Source of the DNA: Kyrpidia spormannii
GTDB taxonomy: Bacteria > Bacillota > Bacilli > Kyrpidiales > Kyrpidiaceae
DNA length: 64,000 nt
Assembly (NCBI RefSeq): GCF_002804065.1
Contig: NZ_CP024955.1
Coordinates: 310,001 to 374,000, forward strand
Direction: 5' to 3'
Positions 1 through 8,984 of this stretch are shown in pieces. The translations under genes were made by a program, and so were the position numbers. Under the pieces are notes generated by a model. The model was not told the DNA's origin. It made no database searches and saw only the letters and a list, made by a program, of their open reading frames with translations. Every line of letters begins with the position of its first letter. The stretch's first letter is position 1.

Positions 1-792
1 ATTGTGGTGGGCCAGTTCAGAAACAAAGGCATGACCACAGCGCCCACAAAACTCCAGGTGGAGTTCGCGTCTCAACAAGGGTTTATGTATGACTATACCA
101 ACCGGGATTTTCGTGATGAAGGGAATCCTCTGTTGGAGCTTGCGTATGCCATCACCGTTCACAAAGCACAGGGGAGCGAATTTGGAATCTGTTTTTTGGT
201 CCTACCCCAACCGTGTCGAACCGTAACAAGAGAACTTTTGTACACCGCATTGACCAGACAACAGCAAAAAATCGTCATCCTCATTCAGGGTGAACCCACC
301 GATATTCTGAAGTATTCATCGGATTACTTTTCCGATACGGCACGGAGATTGACCAACCTATTCGAAAGGCCGATGCCGACGGCGATCGGCGATGTCCTTC
401 TGGAAGACAATCTCATTCACAAGTCTGGGAAGGGCGAACCGATGCGTTCCAAGTCAGAGGTTATCATTGCCGATGCACTGGCTTCGGCAGGGATCCAGTA
501 CCATTATGAGTTGCCCTTGCGAGGTACGGACGGGCAAATTCGTTATCCGGACTTTACCATCGAAGATGATAACAGAGGGATTACTTATTACTGGGAACAT
601 TGTGGAATGCTCTACAATCCACAGTATCGGGAACGATGGGAACGCAAGCTGCAATGGTATCGCTCTCAGAACATCCTTCCGATTGAAGAAGGTGGAGGAG
701 AAAGGGGAACACTCATTGTGACGCAAGACGATGAAAACGGCGGAATCAGCTCACATGAGATAAAACAGTTAATCCAAGACATTTGGGGATAG
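1..792 (+). CDS. C-terminal part of a superfamily 1 helicase fused to a PD-(D/E)XK-like nuclease (5' end outside window)
   Basis: The frame is open from base 1, so the gene starts upstream; the GTG at 4 need not be the start. Residues 45-100 look like the UvrD/RecD C-terminal helicase domain: AITVHKAQGSEF followed by LLYTALTRQ, the usual motif V/VI region. Residues 150-240 look like an endonuclease-like fold: SKSEVIIADAL (Glu), YPDFTIED (Asp) and YYWEHCGM, the last giving E-x-H rather than E-x-K. Helicases with such a tail are common in DNA repair and phage-defence loci. The helicase call rests on motifs; the nuclease call is an inference from spacing. It is the only gene of the left defence-like remnant that still ends normally. 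Confidence 0.72.
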   Translation: MVVGQFRNKGMTTAPTKLQVEFASQQGFMYDYTNRDFRDEGNPLLELAYAITVHKAQGSEFGICFLVLPQPCRTVTRELLYTALTRQQQKIVILIQGEPTDILKYSSDYFSDTARRLTNLFERPMPTAIGDVLLEDNLIHKSGKGEPMRSKSEVIIADALASAGIQYHYELPLRGTDGQIRYPDFTIEDDNRGITYYWEHCGMLYNPQYRERWERKLQWYRSQNILPIEEGGGERGTLIVTQDDENGGISSHEIKQLIQDIWG

Positions 793-827
793 TAGAAAGA
801 GCAGATGGACAAAGGAAGCTATGGGAA

Positions 828-911
828 ATGGACACGACACTGGCCTCGGGTGGTGCCGGGTACATCGGCGGCCACGTGGTGAAGCGGCTGGTGGAGGCGG
901 GGCCCCGGTAG
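828..911 (+). pseudogene. N-terminal remnant of UDP-glucose 4-epimerase
   Basis: From the ATG at 828, 27 codons read as a galE start with an intact nucleotide-binding motif GGAGYIGGHVVKRLVEAG, then a TAG stop. The same DNA recurs at 6340, where a nearly full-length galE pseudogene begins. Here almost all of galE has been removed and the stub is followed, as in the other copy, by an Rpn-family remnant. Confidence 0.8.
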
Positions 912-959
912 GCGGAATTTCCCGACGAGGCTTTCTGATTCGTCTGCCTTTTCCGTTGA

Positions 960-1124
960 CTTCCAGTGAAAAAAGTAGCCGAACCACTGTTTTTCACGGC
1001 GAAAACGAAGGGGCAGTTGGAGGAATTGGCGATGGGTGATCCGGCGATCAAGAAGGCGCTGACGACGTTGGAGTTTTTGAGGCAGGACGAGGAAGCGAGG
1101 CATTCAAAAAACCGGTTCATATGA
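960..1124 (+). pseudogene. Remnant of an Rpn-family (PD-(D/E)XK) recombination-promoting nuclease
   Basis: Fifty-four codons read through to the TGA at 1122, with PLFFTAKTKGQLEELAMGD and then KKALTTLEFLRQDEEAR. This is the segment following the nuclease domain in Rpn/putative transposase proteins of Bacillota. The catalytic domain is missing upstream and the tail is lost. A matching copy lies at 7426-7702. The assignment is by family resemblance. Confidence 0.65.
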
Positions 1125-1230
1125 ACGATATCGTGGTACAAGCATGGGGACATCTCGCGGGGGACGCCCGGGTGATTCTTCCGATATGAGATCTTCAGCA
1201 GGATGTACATGATCCAAGGGGGTACAAACC

Positions 1231-2019
1231 ATGGTTGATTCCGCGGTGTTTTTCTGTTCAAAATGTAGGGGCCTGCAAGGTTATACGGAGTACTTCATTC
1301 CGGTTGAAGCGTTCGGAAATTCTCGTGCCCCCGTCGTGATGTTGAGTCTCAACCCTTCCCACCGGGAGTACACAAGTATCCGGCCGGGCGCCAAAACGCA
1401 CCCATTGTATTCACCGTTGAACAACGACGGTAAGTCGGCAAGGGACTGCCTGAATCGCGACCAGATTCAACGGATAAGGAACCGTCAACGGGATTATTTT
1501 CAGACTGGAGAACACCTGGATTGGTTTGATCCGGCGGAGCGCTTCTTGAACATGATTGACACAGATTCGTGGGGACCGCTCTCTTTTGGCATCAATCATT
1601 TGGAAAATGTCGCCAACGTGGATATTGTAAAGTGTCCAACGGATCCGGTGTGGGGTAACATTAAGGAAGACCACGACGCGTATATCTCGAATTGCATCCC
1701 TTGGTTGATACCACAACTATTTAATGATCACGTCAAACTCATATTCGTCAATGGATCCGGAGTTTATAAAGCGCTTAAGACGTTAACGGATCTGAGAATA
1801 CGACGCGTTGAAAAGCCACAGTCTGTGAAATTGGATTCAGGCGCTAATTGCGAAGTGTATTATGACAAGGTTTTTGATCTTTTCTCCGACAAGTTCGTTT
1901 TTTTAACAGGGACGAGCTGTCGCATCTCGAAGGATCACTATGGACAGTTTCACGAAGGTCCTCAGCGCGAAAGAGTTGCCGAGGTAGTCGAGAATGTGAT
2001 TCAACGAATGGGCTTATAA
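1231..2019 (+). CDS. Uncharacterised protein resembling the uracil-DNA glycosylase fold
   Basis: A 262-residue soluble protein. An ATG at 1231 follows CAAGGGGG at a usable distance. The N-terminus has Cys-x2-Cys (FFCSKCRG). At residues 35-45, VVMLSLNPSHREY recalls the motif A loop of the UDG superfamily; IFVNGSGVYKAL near 173 and LTGTSCRISKDHYG near 226 sit where the later UDG strands and Leu/His loop would be. No signal peptide or membrane segment is seen. It stands alone between decayed genes and next to helicase/HerA/DruA remains, so a role in DNA repair or defence is possible. The fold assignment is tentative; a plain hypothetical protein is the safe call. Confidence 0.5.
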   Translation: MVDSAVFFCSKCRGLQGYTEYFIPVEAFGNSRAPVVMLSLNPSHREYTSIRPGAKTHPLYSPLNNDGKSARDCLNRDQIQRIRNRQRDYFQTGEHLDWFDPAERFLNMIDTDSWGPLSFGINHLENVANVDIVKCPTDPVWGNIKEDHDAYISNCIPWLIPQLFNDHVKLIFVNGSGVYKALKTLTDLRIRRVEKPQSVKLDSGANCEVYYDKVFDLFSDKFVFLTGTSCRISKDHYGQFHEGPQRERVAEVVENVIQRMGL

Positions 2020-2085
2020 ATACCGCCCAAAAAAGGCCAGTTTGGCCGAAAGACCGTTCGGCAAGTTCGACCGTATCGGCCCGCG

Positions 2086-2739
2086 GTGGATGCCCTCGAT
2101 TCAGTTCGGGACGCATCGCGTTCACCTGATGTGTTTTGGCGACAAAGGATTTTTGTGCCCGATGTCGTATTAAGTCGTATTAAAGTATTAGATAGGACTA
2201 TAGGCCAAAACTTATGTATTTTGTTCCGGAAGGAGACACCGTTTGTAAATACCGTTGACTCCATATCCACCTCGACTGTTACAGCCGAAGAACAAAAGCC
2301 GGATGCAAAGCAATCCGACGATCGCCTCGACAACGTGATTTTTGTCGAAGAGACGCTGCGGCAGATTCAAGCAGAGGTGTTACGCGGCCAAATCATTTCG
2401 ACATTGAAGCGCCAAGGCTTTCAAGTCACAGACCGCGGTGTCGCCCTGCCGCACGACGTGCAGAAGGAAAGGATTCGTCAACTCCACGCCCTCGCTGTCC
2501 GGCACCGGATTCATGAGGCGCGCGGCCTGCGTCAGCACGAACATCGACTTCTCCGATACATAGCCGGTGGATCTGAAGTTGTGCCGGAGAAGATCTCACC
2601 AACACTGGTGGAGGTCAGTCGCGGATCCGAGGAAGAGTTGCTCTTCCGGTACGCACGGCTGCACTGGAGCATTCCAATCTCCGCGGGCCAACAGGGGGCG
2701 AGTTTACGATTCCCATCAACCGGATTCTCAAAGGGCTGA
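2086..2739 (+). pseudogene. DruA-like (DUF4338) protein, N-terminal remnant
   Basis: The readable part begins near 2320 (LDNVIFVEETLRQIQAEVL) and runs to about 2690. It contains GFQVTDRGVALP, a typical helical stretch, and then FRYARLHWSIPISAGQ, the hallmark just before the conserved core of DUF4338, the family of the Druantia protein DruA. Immediately after, where members continue with a YGRRLRFLV-like strand, the frame changes to unrelated sequence and stops. The catalytic C-terminal half is absent. No convincing start with a ribosome-binding site is visible; the ATG at 2086 is only the first in frame. Family members occur both in Druantia loci and as stand-alone genes, so this does not prove a former Druantia system. 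Confidence 0.6.
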
Positions 2740-3107
2740 ATAGACAGAGCCTGGTTATCACGGTGCGAAATTTGGTGCTTGATCGTTGGGAACTCTTCAT
2801 ACAGATCCTGTACGAATCCTCCTTTTTCCAAAATCTGACCATGCCCAAAGGCGAAAACCGCATGACGGCGTGCGAAACCCTGGCTGATAATATTAAGAAA
2901 AAGAAGATCAAATTGACGGATTTACATACCCATGAGTCTTTTCAAATGGTATGGGAGTTGCTGGGGCAGGAACGGATTCAGAAGATCTTCTACAGAACTG
3001 AGGCCTCACGCGCACGTTTTCGCGAGGCATGGGAAGAAGCGGATCCGCAGTTGTTTTATCACGAATATTGGAAACCTGTTGCAGAACTGTTCCGCGGGTA
3101 CTGTCCC
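2694..3107 (+). pseudogene. Left fragment of a HerA-like (DUF87) ATPase, cut by the IS256-family element
   Basis: An open frame starts abruptly at the DruA junction (GEFTIPINRILKGLNRQS, then VLDRWELFIQILYESSFF) and runs to VAELFRGYCPV at the left end of the IS. It has the character of the middle of a HerA/DUF87 ATPase and lines up with the right-hand fragment at 4638-5215, which is clearly such a protein. I infer one gene interrupted by the IS, with its own N-terminus (Walker A) already lost. On its own this piece is not diagnostic. Confidence 0.45.
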
Positions 3108-4637
3108 GTCAAGTGGTGTAAAATCACCATGTGTGTCAAGAGTGTGACAGGGTTGCCTTTGTCCCCGCCTGGAAGTGTATCGCCCGTCGTCGCTCCGTCA
3201 AGGGACGCTGCGCTTGACCTGTCGGTCACCCTTGACCTCGCTCCTTCCGGGCGAGTATCGGCAGCTAGGGGACAAAGCCAAGGTTTGCGTGTGGCATACA
3301 CGCCCCCCCTTCAGGCTTAGACTTACTTCTGTAGCACGGATGCGGACGCGAGCAGGGCCTGATCCGGCTTCAGTTTCGCCATCGATTCGAGGCTGAAATA
3401 CCGGCGGGACACCATCCACTCCTCATGTTGTTCCTGCAGGATGGATCCCATCAGTCGCAGCACGGATTCCCGATTCGGGAAGATCCCGACGACGTCCATC
3501 CGCCGTCTCATCTCACGGCCCATCCGCTCCAGTGGGTTGGTGGAGCAGATCTGCCGCCAATGCTCGCCAGGCAGTGCCATGAAGGCCAATACGTCCTCCT
3601 CCGCCGCCTCCAGGATCTGCATGGCCTTCGGGAACTTGCCCCGCAGTTCCTCGACCACCCGGCGCAGCTGTCCTCGGGCCGCCTCCTGGGTGGGCTGGGC
3701 AAAGATGGTCCGGATGATCGCCGCCACCATCGGCTGCTGTTTCTTCGGCACTTGGCTCAGGACGTTGCGGAGGGTATGCACTTTGCACCGCTGCCACGCA
3801 GCGCCTGTCAGCACTTCTGAAATCGCCTGCCGCAGGCCAAGGTGGGCATCACTGATGACCAGCCTGACTCCCCGAAGTCCACGCTCTTTCAGCCCTCTGA
3901 GAAACTCGGTCCAGAATGCCCCGTCCTCACTGGTCCCGATGTCAAACCCCAGCACCTCACGCTCCCCAGTATCGGTCACCCCGATGGCGATCACAAAGGC
4001 CATGCTCTGGACCCGCCCGCCTTCCCGCACCTTGGGGAAGGTGGCGTCCAGCCAGACATACGGATATTCCCGTTCCAGCGGCCGCCCTTTGAACTGTTGG
4101 ATGTCCTCATCCAGCACACAAACGAGAGACTTCACTTTTGCTGATGCCATCCAGCCCAAGCGCCCGAACCACATCGTCCACCTTCCGGGTGCTGACCCCA
4201 TTGACATAGGCCTCCTGGACCACGGCGGCTAGGGCCTGTTCCGCCCGGCGGCGTGGCTCCAGAATCGACGGGAAAAAGCTTCCCTGGCGAAGTTTGGGGA
4301 TCTTCAGGTCGAGAGTCCCAAGACGAGTATCCCACTCCCGTTTCCGGTAGCCATTGCGTTGCGTCCTGCGTTCCTCAGTGCGCTCGTAAGGGTTCGCGCT
4401 GACCTTTTGCGTGGCCTCGGCATCGATTAAAGATTGGGCGAACATCTGCATCAGTTCACGCAAGAAATCGATCTGTTCCTCACCCTGGATCTTGCGAATC
4501 CACTCAAGAACTGCGAAACTGTTGAGAGAAGCCATCGTTGCGTGACCTCCTACTGGTTTGGTTTCCACACTCTAGTAGACACGCACGATGGCTTCCTCGT
4601 CAATTGTGGAGGGCCAAATTTACACCACTACTTGAGA
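3108..4637. mobile_element. IS256-family insertion sequence, transposase frameshifted
   Basis: The ends carry related terminal sequences: GTCAAGTGGTGTAAAA at the left (about 3108) and ATTTACACCACTACTTGAGAC at the right (to about 4640), which pair as imperfect inverted repeats differing by a 3-base insertion. The length of about 1.5 kb fits the family. I see no clear 8-9 bp target duplication. The element separates two parts of a HerA-like pseudogene. Confidence 0.8.
3323..4568 (-). pseudogene. IS256-family (mutator-type) transposase with one frameshift
   Basis: The N-terminal part (4568 to 4107) has an ATG after a GGAGGT-like site and the typical QRNGYRKREWDTRLGTLDL / IPKLRQGSFFPS stretch, ending at SKSEVSRLCAG. 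The C-terminal part (4207 to 3323) continues with LDEDIQQFKGRPLE in another frame, so a single frameshift lies in the overlap near 4107-4140. DDE residues are visible: WLDATFPK, VISDAHLGL and the Glu in TNPLERMGREMRRR. Apart from the frameshift it looks complete. A programmed shift is not usual in this family, so inactivation or a sequencing error is likelier. Confidence 0.88.
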
Positions 4638-5215
4638 CTCTAACGTTCCGCGCGAAAATCGTCCTCAGGCAAGACCGATTGAAAAAGCCCTGGGATGGCT
4701 GTTGAACCTCGATGTTGAGCAACGTCCGATTTTGATTATAGATCTGTCCAAAGAGCATGTCGAAGGCTTGTTGTAGAACGAGGACATTCAAATGCTGGTC
4801 ATCAAACGGCTGTTGGAAGTTTTGAATCAAGCAGCAACGGGGCGCGGGGTGCGGGACGTCCTCGTGGATGCGGCGCGTACCACTCGCAAATATGGGCTGG
4901 GATGGCTGTTTATCAGTCAAACCCTTTCAAGCCTTCACACCGAGATCCTTCAACAGTTGCGCGTCTTCTTTTTCGGGTTTGGATTGGGACTTTGGTCAGG
5001 AATTTCAGGCGCTGCGTCAGCTCGTTGGTTTCGCCGGGCCGGCTTTGGGTCTCTATCAGCTTTTCCGGGATCCCCACTCGGCTTTTGATACCGCCAGCCG
5101 CCAATATTCGTTCATGACCATTGGCCCGGTGAGCCCGCTCTCCTTTGCCGGTACGCCTCTTTTTTTTCAATGCATTCAACACAGTCGAAGCCTTTTTGGA
5201 AGCGAACAACTTTAG
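4638..5215 (+). pseudogene. Right fragment of a HerA-like (DUF87) ATPase, with stop and frameshifts
   Basis: Reading from GACTCTAACGTT, the frame gives EKALGWLLNL, then QRPILIIDLSKEH, a TAG in frame, then VIKRLLEVLNQA, DAARTTRKYGLGWLFISQTL and LRVFFFGFGL. It shifts near 4985 to FGQEFQALRQLVG, LYQLFRDPHSAFDTASRQYSF and GPVSPLSFAGTP, and degrades after 5160. The RTTRKYGLGW.FISQ stretch is the arginine-containing C-terminal core of HerA/DUF87 hexameric ATPases, which pair with nucleases in repair and defence. One stop and at least two frame changes show it is dead. Confidence 0.72.
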
Positions 5216-5425
5216 AGTGTAACACCATCAGCCGGCCGGACCGTTACCGCAACGATGCGGGCGTCTGTTCAACCGTAAGTTAGCTTGTACACCTAAACTC
5301 CTTTTCTTTGTTTACGGCGTTGCTGTCGTAATGTTTATAGATACCGTAGACAACTTGACCAAGTCCATTTGTGGTTGCGCAAAGACAAGTAACTGTATGA
5401 TGTCGATTTATCTCCCCTGATTATG

Positions 5426-5600
5426 GAAACAGGAGCTGTCCGCGTGGGTGTGCGCCGGGCGGGAAGCGGTGCGGCGCCGGGAACTGGAGCGGGCAGTCTA
5501 CCCAGGTGTTCGCCGTGGAACGCACCTGCCGGGAAATGGCCCTGTGCAGGTTTGCAGTGCCTTGCTCCAAATCGTTCGCAACGTCTATTGTGATTTTGAA
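5426..5600 (+). pseudogene. Internally deleted copy of an EAL-domain gene
   Basis: The bases from ATGGAAACAGGAGCTGTCCG repeat the start of the EAL-domain pseudogene at 9908. The two copies agree to about GGAGCGG, then this copy jumps about 150 bases to the segment encoding the stretch after the EAL motif (GCAGTC.ACCCAGGTGTTCG) and continues to the DMALCRFA-equivalent. Identity then fades. The joint lies at a short shared GCGG. Confidence 0.75.
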
Positions 5601-5612
5601 TTATTGAAAGGA

Positions 5613-5978
5613 TCAAGGATCCCAGTAGTGAATGGGATTACCGTGTGACCGGACGGGAGGAGGACTGCCGACATATTTATCGAAAATGGGATCTCCTCGT
5701 TCAAGCATCTTTCCTTCGAATAGGCACCGACCATCATGACATGGAACAACATCTTGAATTTCCATAGCTCCACGCACCGTATTCCCGGCAACGAAAAGGA
5801 CGTACTGTTCTCCACGGGCTCGTTCGCGGTTGACCCTCTAACACGCTCGACCTGCTTGGTAAAGATCCTGTGGCGACATGCCATTCCTCCACCCGACCAT
5901 CGTACGGTCAAGACAGTCTGTCTCAGGGTTTACTTCCTCGGCATTTTTAAGGTAAATCAAGATCATCGTTCCCACCAT
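5613..5978 (-). pseudogene. Small protein gene (121 codons) with one in-frame stop
   Basis: On the minus strand the ATG at 5978 opens a frame with only one TAG, at 5838-5840, before its end at 5613. It reads MVGTMILIYLKNAEEVNPE, GWRNGMSPQDLYQAGRAC, stop, RVNRERARGEQYVLFVAGN, TVRGAMEIQDVVP and so on. The middle (R-A-x-x-x-x-Y-V-L-F-V-x-x-x-x-V-R-G-x-x-E-I) resembles PUA/ASCH-like or EVE-like small domains; this is weak. Such continuity around a single stop suggests a recently broken real gene. Confidence 0.5.
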
Positions 5979-6339
5979 CCTTAATTGAGAAATCCCCGAG
6001 GTGAGCTTTGTTATCGCCAGACTCCACCCCTGAAAACGATTGTATCGTTCGAATTGGTGCGTTTCAACCAATATTATCGCACCCCACTTTGCAGGAACTC
6101 AAGGCGTCTCGTGGACATATGTCCTGTAAAGCTACTACTGCGAAGCGAACGAACGCCAATTGGTATAATAAGATTGGATCAACAGATGCGCTGCGACGAT
6201 CTCCGGCCGGCTGCCGATCGCCCTGGAATCAGCGGCTCCGCAACAAGCCGCGTGTTGAGCGAAGCCCCCGTGATGGCGTATACTGCCGTCAAAACCGTAC
6301 AAATGAGCGAAACCAATCGGGAGAGGGCGGGTGCGGGGA
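5979..6339. other. Gene-free stretch upstream of the galE pseudogene
   Basis: No convincing coding sequence in either direction. A TATAAT occurs at about 6163-6168 (TTGGTATAATAAG), but no good -35 box at the right distance was found. GAGAGGGCGGG at 6331 precedes the galE start and could be its ribosome-binding site. Confidence 0.4.
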
Positions 6340-7330
6340 ATGGACACAGTATTGGTAATCGGGTGGGGCCGGGTACACGGCAGCCATGTGGTGAAGCGGT
6401 TGGTGGAGGCGGTGCGGCCGGTGGTGGTGCTGGAGAATGAGAGCACCGGGCATCGGGAAACCGTGCGTGCTGTGGAAGCGCTGACGGGGTGGGAGATTCC
6501 ATACGTACCGGGGGATGTGGGCGATGGGGACGGCGTTCGCCTGATCGTCGAAGAGCACCGGGTGGGTGCGGTGATGCATTTTGCGGCGAAAAGCGTCGTG
6601 GGTGAATCCGTGCGGCACCCGGAGGTGTACTTTGCGGAAAATGCCGCGAGGGGGATCGCGTTTTTTTCGGGCGTTGTGCGAGGCCGGGGCGAGTCGGATC
6701 GTGCTGTCCTCCACGGCGGCGGTGTACGGGAATCCAGAGGGGTGCCGATTCCGGAGGAGCACCCGGTGCGGCCGATCAATCCGTTCGGTGCGTCGAAGGT
6801 GATGCTGGAGCAGGTGCTGGGTTGGCTGTAGACCACTTTTCCGATGCAGTGGGTGGCACTGAGGCATTTTAATGCGACGGGAGCTGACTCGTCCGGGCGA
6901 TTGGGTGAACGGCACGACCCGGAGACGCATTTGATCCCCATCGTGCTTGAGGCGGCGCTGGGCCGGCGGGAGCAGGTGACGGTGTTCGGCACGGATTACG
7001 ACACCGGATGGAACGTGCATTCGGGACTACATCTACGTGCTGGATCTGGCTGACGCCCATCTGGAGGCGCTGGCGGCACTCGATGGCGGTCACCCTTCGG
7101 CGATTTTCAACGTCGGGACGGGGCGGGGGCATTCGGTGCTCGAGGTGATCCGGATGGCCGAGGAGGTGTCCGGGCGGACCGTCCCGGTGGAGCTGGGGGC
7201 CGGCGTCCGGGGGATCCGCCGGTGCTGGTGGCGGACGGAGGCCGGCTGCGGGAAATCGACTCGCAACCGCGGCACGGCCTGCGGGAGATCGTGGCCTCGG
7301 CGAGGGCTTGGCATCGGGGTCAGGGGCGGT
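6340..7330 (+). pseudogene. galE: UDP-glucose 4-epimerase pseudogene, several frameshifts
   Basis: From the ATG at 6340 the reading follows GalE almost to its end: VVKRLVEA, EEHRVGAVMHFAAKSVVGES, ALCEAGASRIVLSSTAAVYG in a second frame, PEEHPVRPINPFGASKVML, a TAG at 6829, RHFNATGADSSGRLGE, ETHLIPIVLEAALGRR and [12 protein letters not shown] in a further frame. The Rossmann motif is corrupted to GWGRVHG instead of GGAGYIG. At least three frame changes and one stop make it non-functional. An Rpn-family remnant follows, as in the 828-1124 copy. A functional epimerase of the same superfamily survives at 22921. Confidence 0.9.
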
Positions 7331-7425
7331 AAGTCGGGCTTCTTCGCGCGGTGGGCGATGCACTGGGCGGAGGACGCTGGGTAAGACCACACTCTGGCGC
7401 CGCCGAATATGCGGTGCCCGCCGGG

Positions 7426-7702
7426 TGTTGTTTTCACGGCGAAAACGAAGGAGCAGTTGGAGGGATTGGCTATGGGGGATCCGGCGGTCAAAAAGGCGTT
7501 GACGACGCTGGAGTTTTTGTGGAAGGAGCAGGGCAGGAGGGAAGAGAACAAGGGGAGGAAAGAGGGGAGAGAATGAAGGGATCGGGAGGCACGAAAGGAG
7601 GTGCCAAAGAACTTCTTGGGGATGGGGCTGACTGTGGAGCAAGTGGCGGAAGGAACCGGACTAAGTCGTGAGGAGATCGAGGCCATCCGCTTATTGACCT
7701 AG
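7426..7702 (+). pseudogene. Rpn-family nuclease/transposase C-terminal remnant
   Basis: The frame gives VVFTAKTKEQLEGLAMGD, then VKKALTTLEFLWKEQGRREEN, and after a frame change FLGMGLTVEQVAEGTGLSRE with EIEAIRLLT to the TAG at 7700. The last part is the typical C-terminal helix-turn-helix-like tail of Rpn proteins. The nuclease domain is absent. It duplicates the element at 960-1124 and preserves the tail lost there. Confidence 0.7.
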
Positions 7703-7733
7703 TGCAAACTATAAATGAAAGGGGCGGAGACAG

Positions 7734-8852
7734 TTGGGGACGCCCGCCAAGATCACATTCATTCTCCCAGGTTCGGGTCATCATCCTGTGGGTGGTTTCA
7801 AGGTTGTCTATGAATACGCCAATGGGCTTGCGCGTCGTGGGCATCAGGTTACGGTGGTGCATCCGGCAGTTCTCAAAAAGGATGCTTCTTTGGTGACTCG
7901 GAGTAAAGGATGGTTACGCTACGTACAAAGAAGCTGGGATGGGTCGTATCGGCCTTCTTCTTGGTTCCGAGCTGATCCAGCTGTACGGTTGGTGTGGTTG
8001 CCGTCCTTGAAAGAACGATATATCCCTGATGGGGAGGTCATAGTTGCAACAGCTTGGCAAACCGCCGAATGGGTCGCGGAATATTCCCCGGCAAAAGGCA
8101 GGAAGTTCTATCTCATTCAGCACAAAGAAACGTGGTCTGGTCCTGAGGAAAGAGTGATGAACACCTGGAGCCTTCCCCTTCGAAAGATCGTCATCGCAAA
8201 ATGGCTGCAGGACATCGCGGAACAGATGGGCGAAACAGCCGAGTACATACCAAATGGCTTGGATATTGAGGCGTTTGGGATGGACATTCCTCCTGAAGAT
8301 CGGGACGGATGCCGTGTCATGATGCTGTACCACGAGTATGACTGGAAGGGATCCCGGGATGGATTGCGGGCTCTGGAGATGGTGAAGGAATGCCAACCGG
8401 ATCTTCACGTGACATTGTTCGGTGTTCCGTCGAAACCTTCGGGACTTCCCTCATGGATCGAGTATTTTCAAAATCCTCCTCAGCGAGTTCTTCGCCGATT
8501 GTACAACGAGGCGGCTGTTTTTTTGGCAACTAGTTGGAGTGAAGGATGGGGGCTTCCAGCATCGGAGGCCATGATTTGCGGAGCGGCGGTGGTAGCCACA
8601 GATATCGGGGGACACCGTGAATTTGCGATGGATGTGGAGACGGCATTGCTCGTTCCACCACGAGATCCTTCCGCCATGGCTAATCAAGTTCAAAGGCTCC
8701 TTGCCAGCCCGAGATTGCGGATTGACCTGGCATACAGAGGAAACCGGTTTATTCAGCGGTTTACTTGGCAGCGTTCGGTCGACGCAATGGAACGTTGCTT
8801 TTTTCAGAGCGTCGAATCGCGAGAGGCCGTTTTCGATGAGGAGATGAGGTGA
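7734..8852 (+). CDS. Glycosyltransferase, family 4 type
   Basis: A 372-residue cytoplasmic glycosyltransferase of GT-B fold. The TTG at 7734 follows AAAGGGGCGG at good spacing. The N-domain opens with ITFILPGSGHHPVGGFKVVYEYANGL, the acceptor-side glycine loop. The C-domain has the nucleotide-sugar site: ATSWSEGWGLPASEAMICGAAVVATDIGGHREF, with the E-x7-E pattern of GT4. Donor and acceptor cannot be told. It is isolated from the main polysaccharide cluster by IS elements and pseudogenes but most likely belonged to it. A following gene has been lost: only short unreadable sequence remains to the IS630 remnant. Confidence 0.85.
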   Translation: MGTPAKITFILPGSGHHPVGGFKVVYEYANGLARRGHQVTVVHPAVLKKDASLVTRSKGWLRYVQRSWDGSYRPSSWFRADPAVRLVWLPSLKERYIPDGEVIVATAWQTAEWVAEYSPAKGRKFYLIQHKETWSGPEERVMNTWSLPLRKIVIAKWLQDIAEQMGETAEYIPNGLDIEAFGMDIPPEDRDGCRVMMLYHEYDWKGSRDGLRALEMVKECQPDLHVTLFGVPSKPSGLPSWIEYFQNPPQRVLRRLYNEAAVFLATSWSEGWGLPASEAMICGAAVVATDIGGHREFAMDVETALLVPPRDPSAMANQVQRLLASPRLRIDLAYRGNRFIQRFTWQRSVDAMERCFFQSVESREAVFDEEMR

Positions 8853-8984
8853 TGCAGCCACTTGTATGTATCTCATCATGATTTCGATGGGCGGTATTCC
8901 CCCTGTCCTCGTTGGTTGCGGGAATTGAAGAAAGATGTCTGTACGGTTGCAAGTTGACATTGGGTGTTGGCTTGAAATCATGTG

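Noticed and set aside
2690-3107. Continuation of the DruA-like protein
   Set aside because: After LHWSIPISAGQ the frame differs and the following residues do not match the DUF4338 core; it fits better with the HerA-like fragment across the IS.
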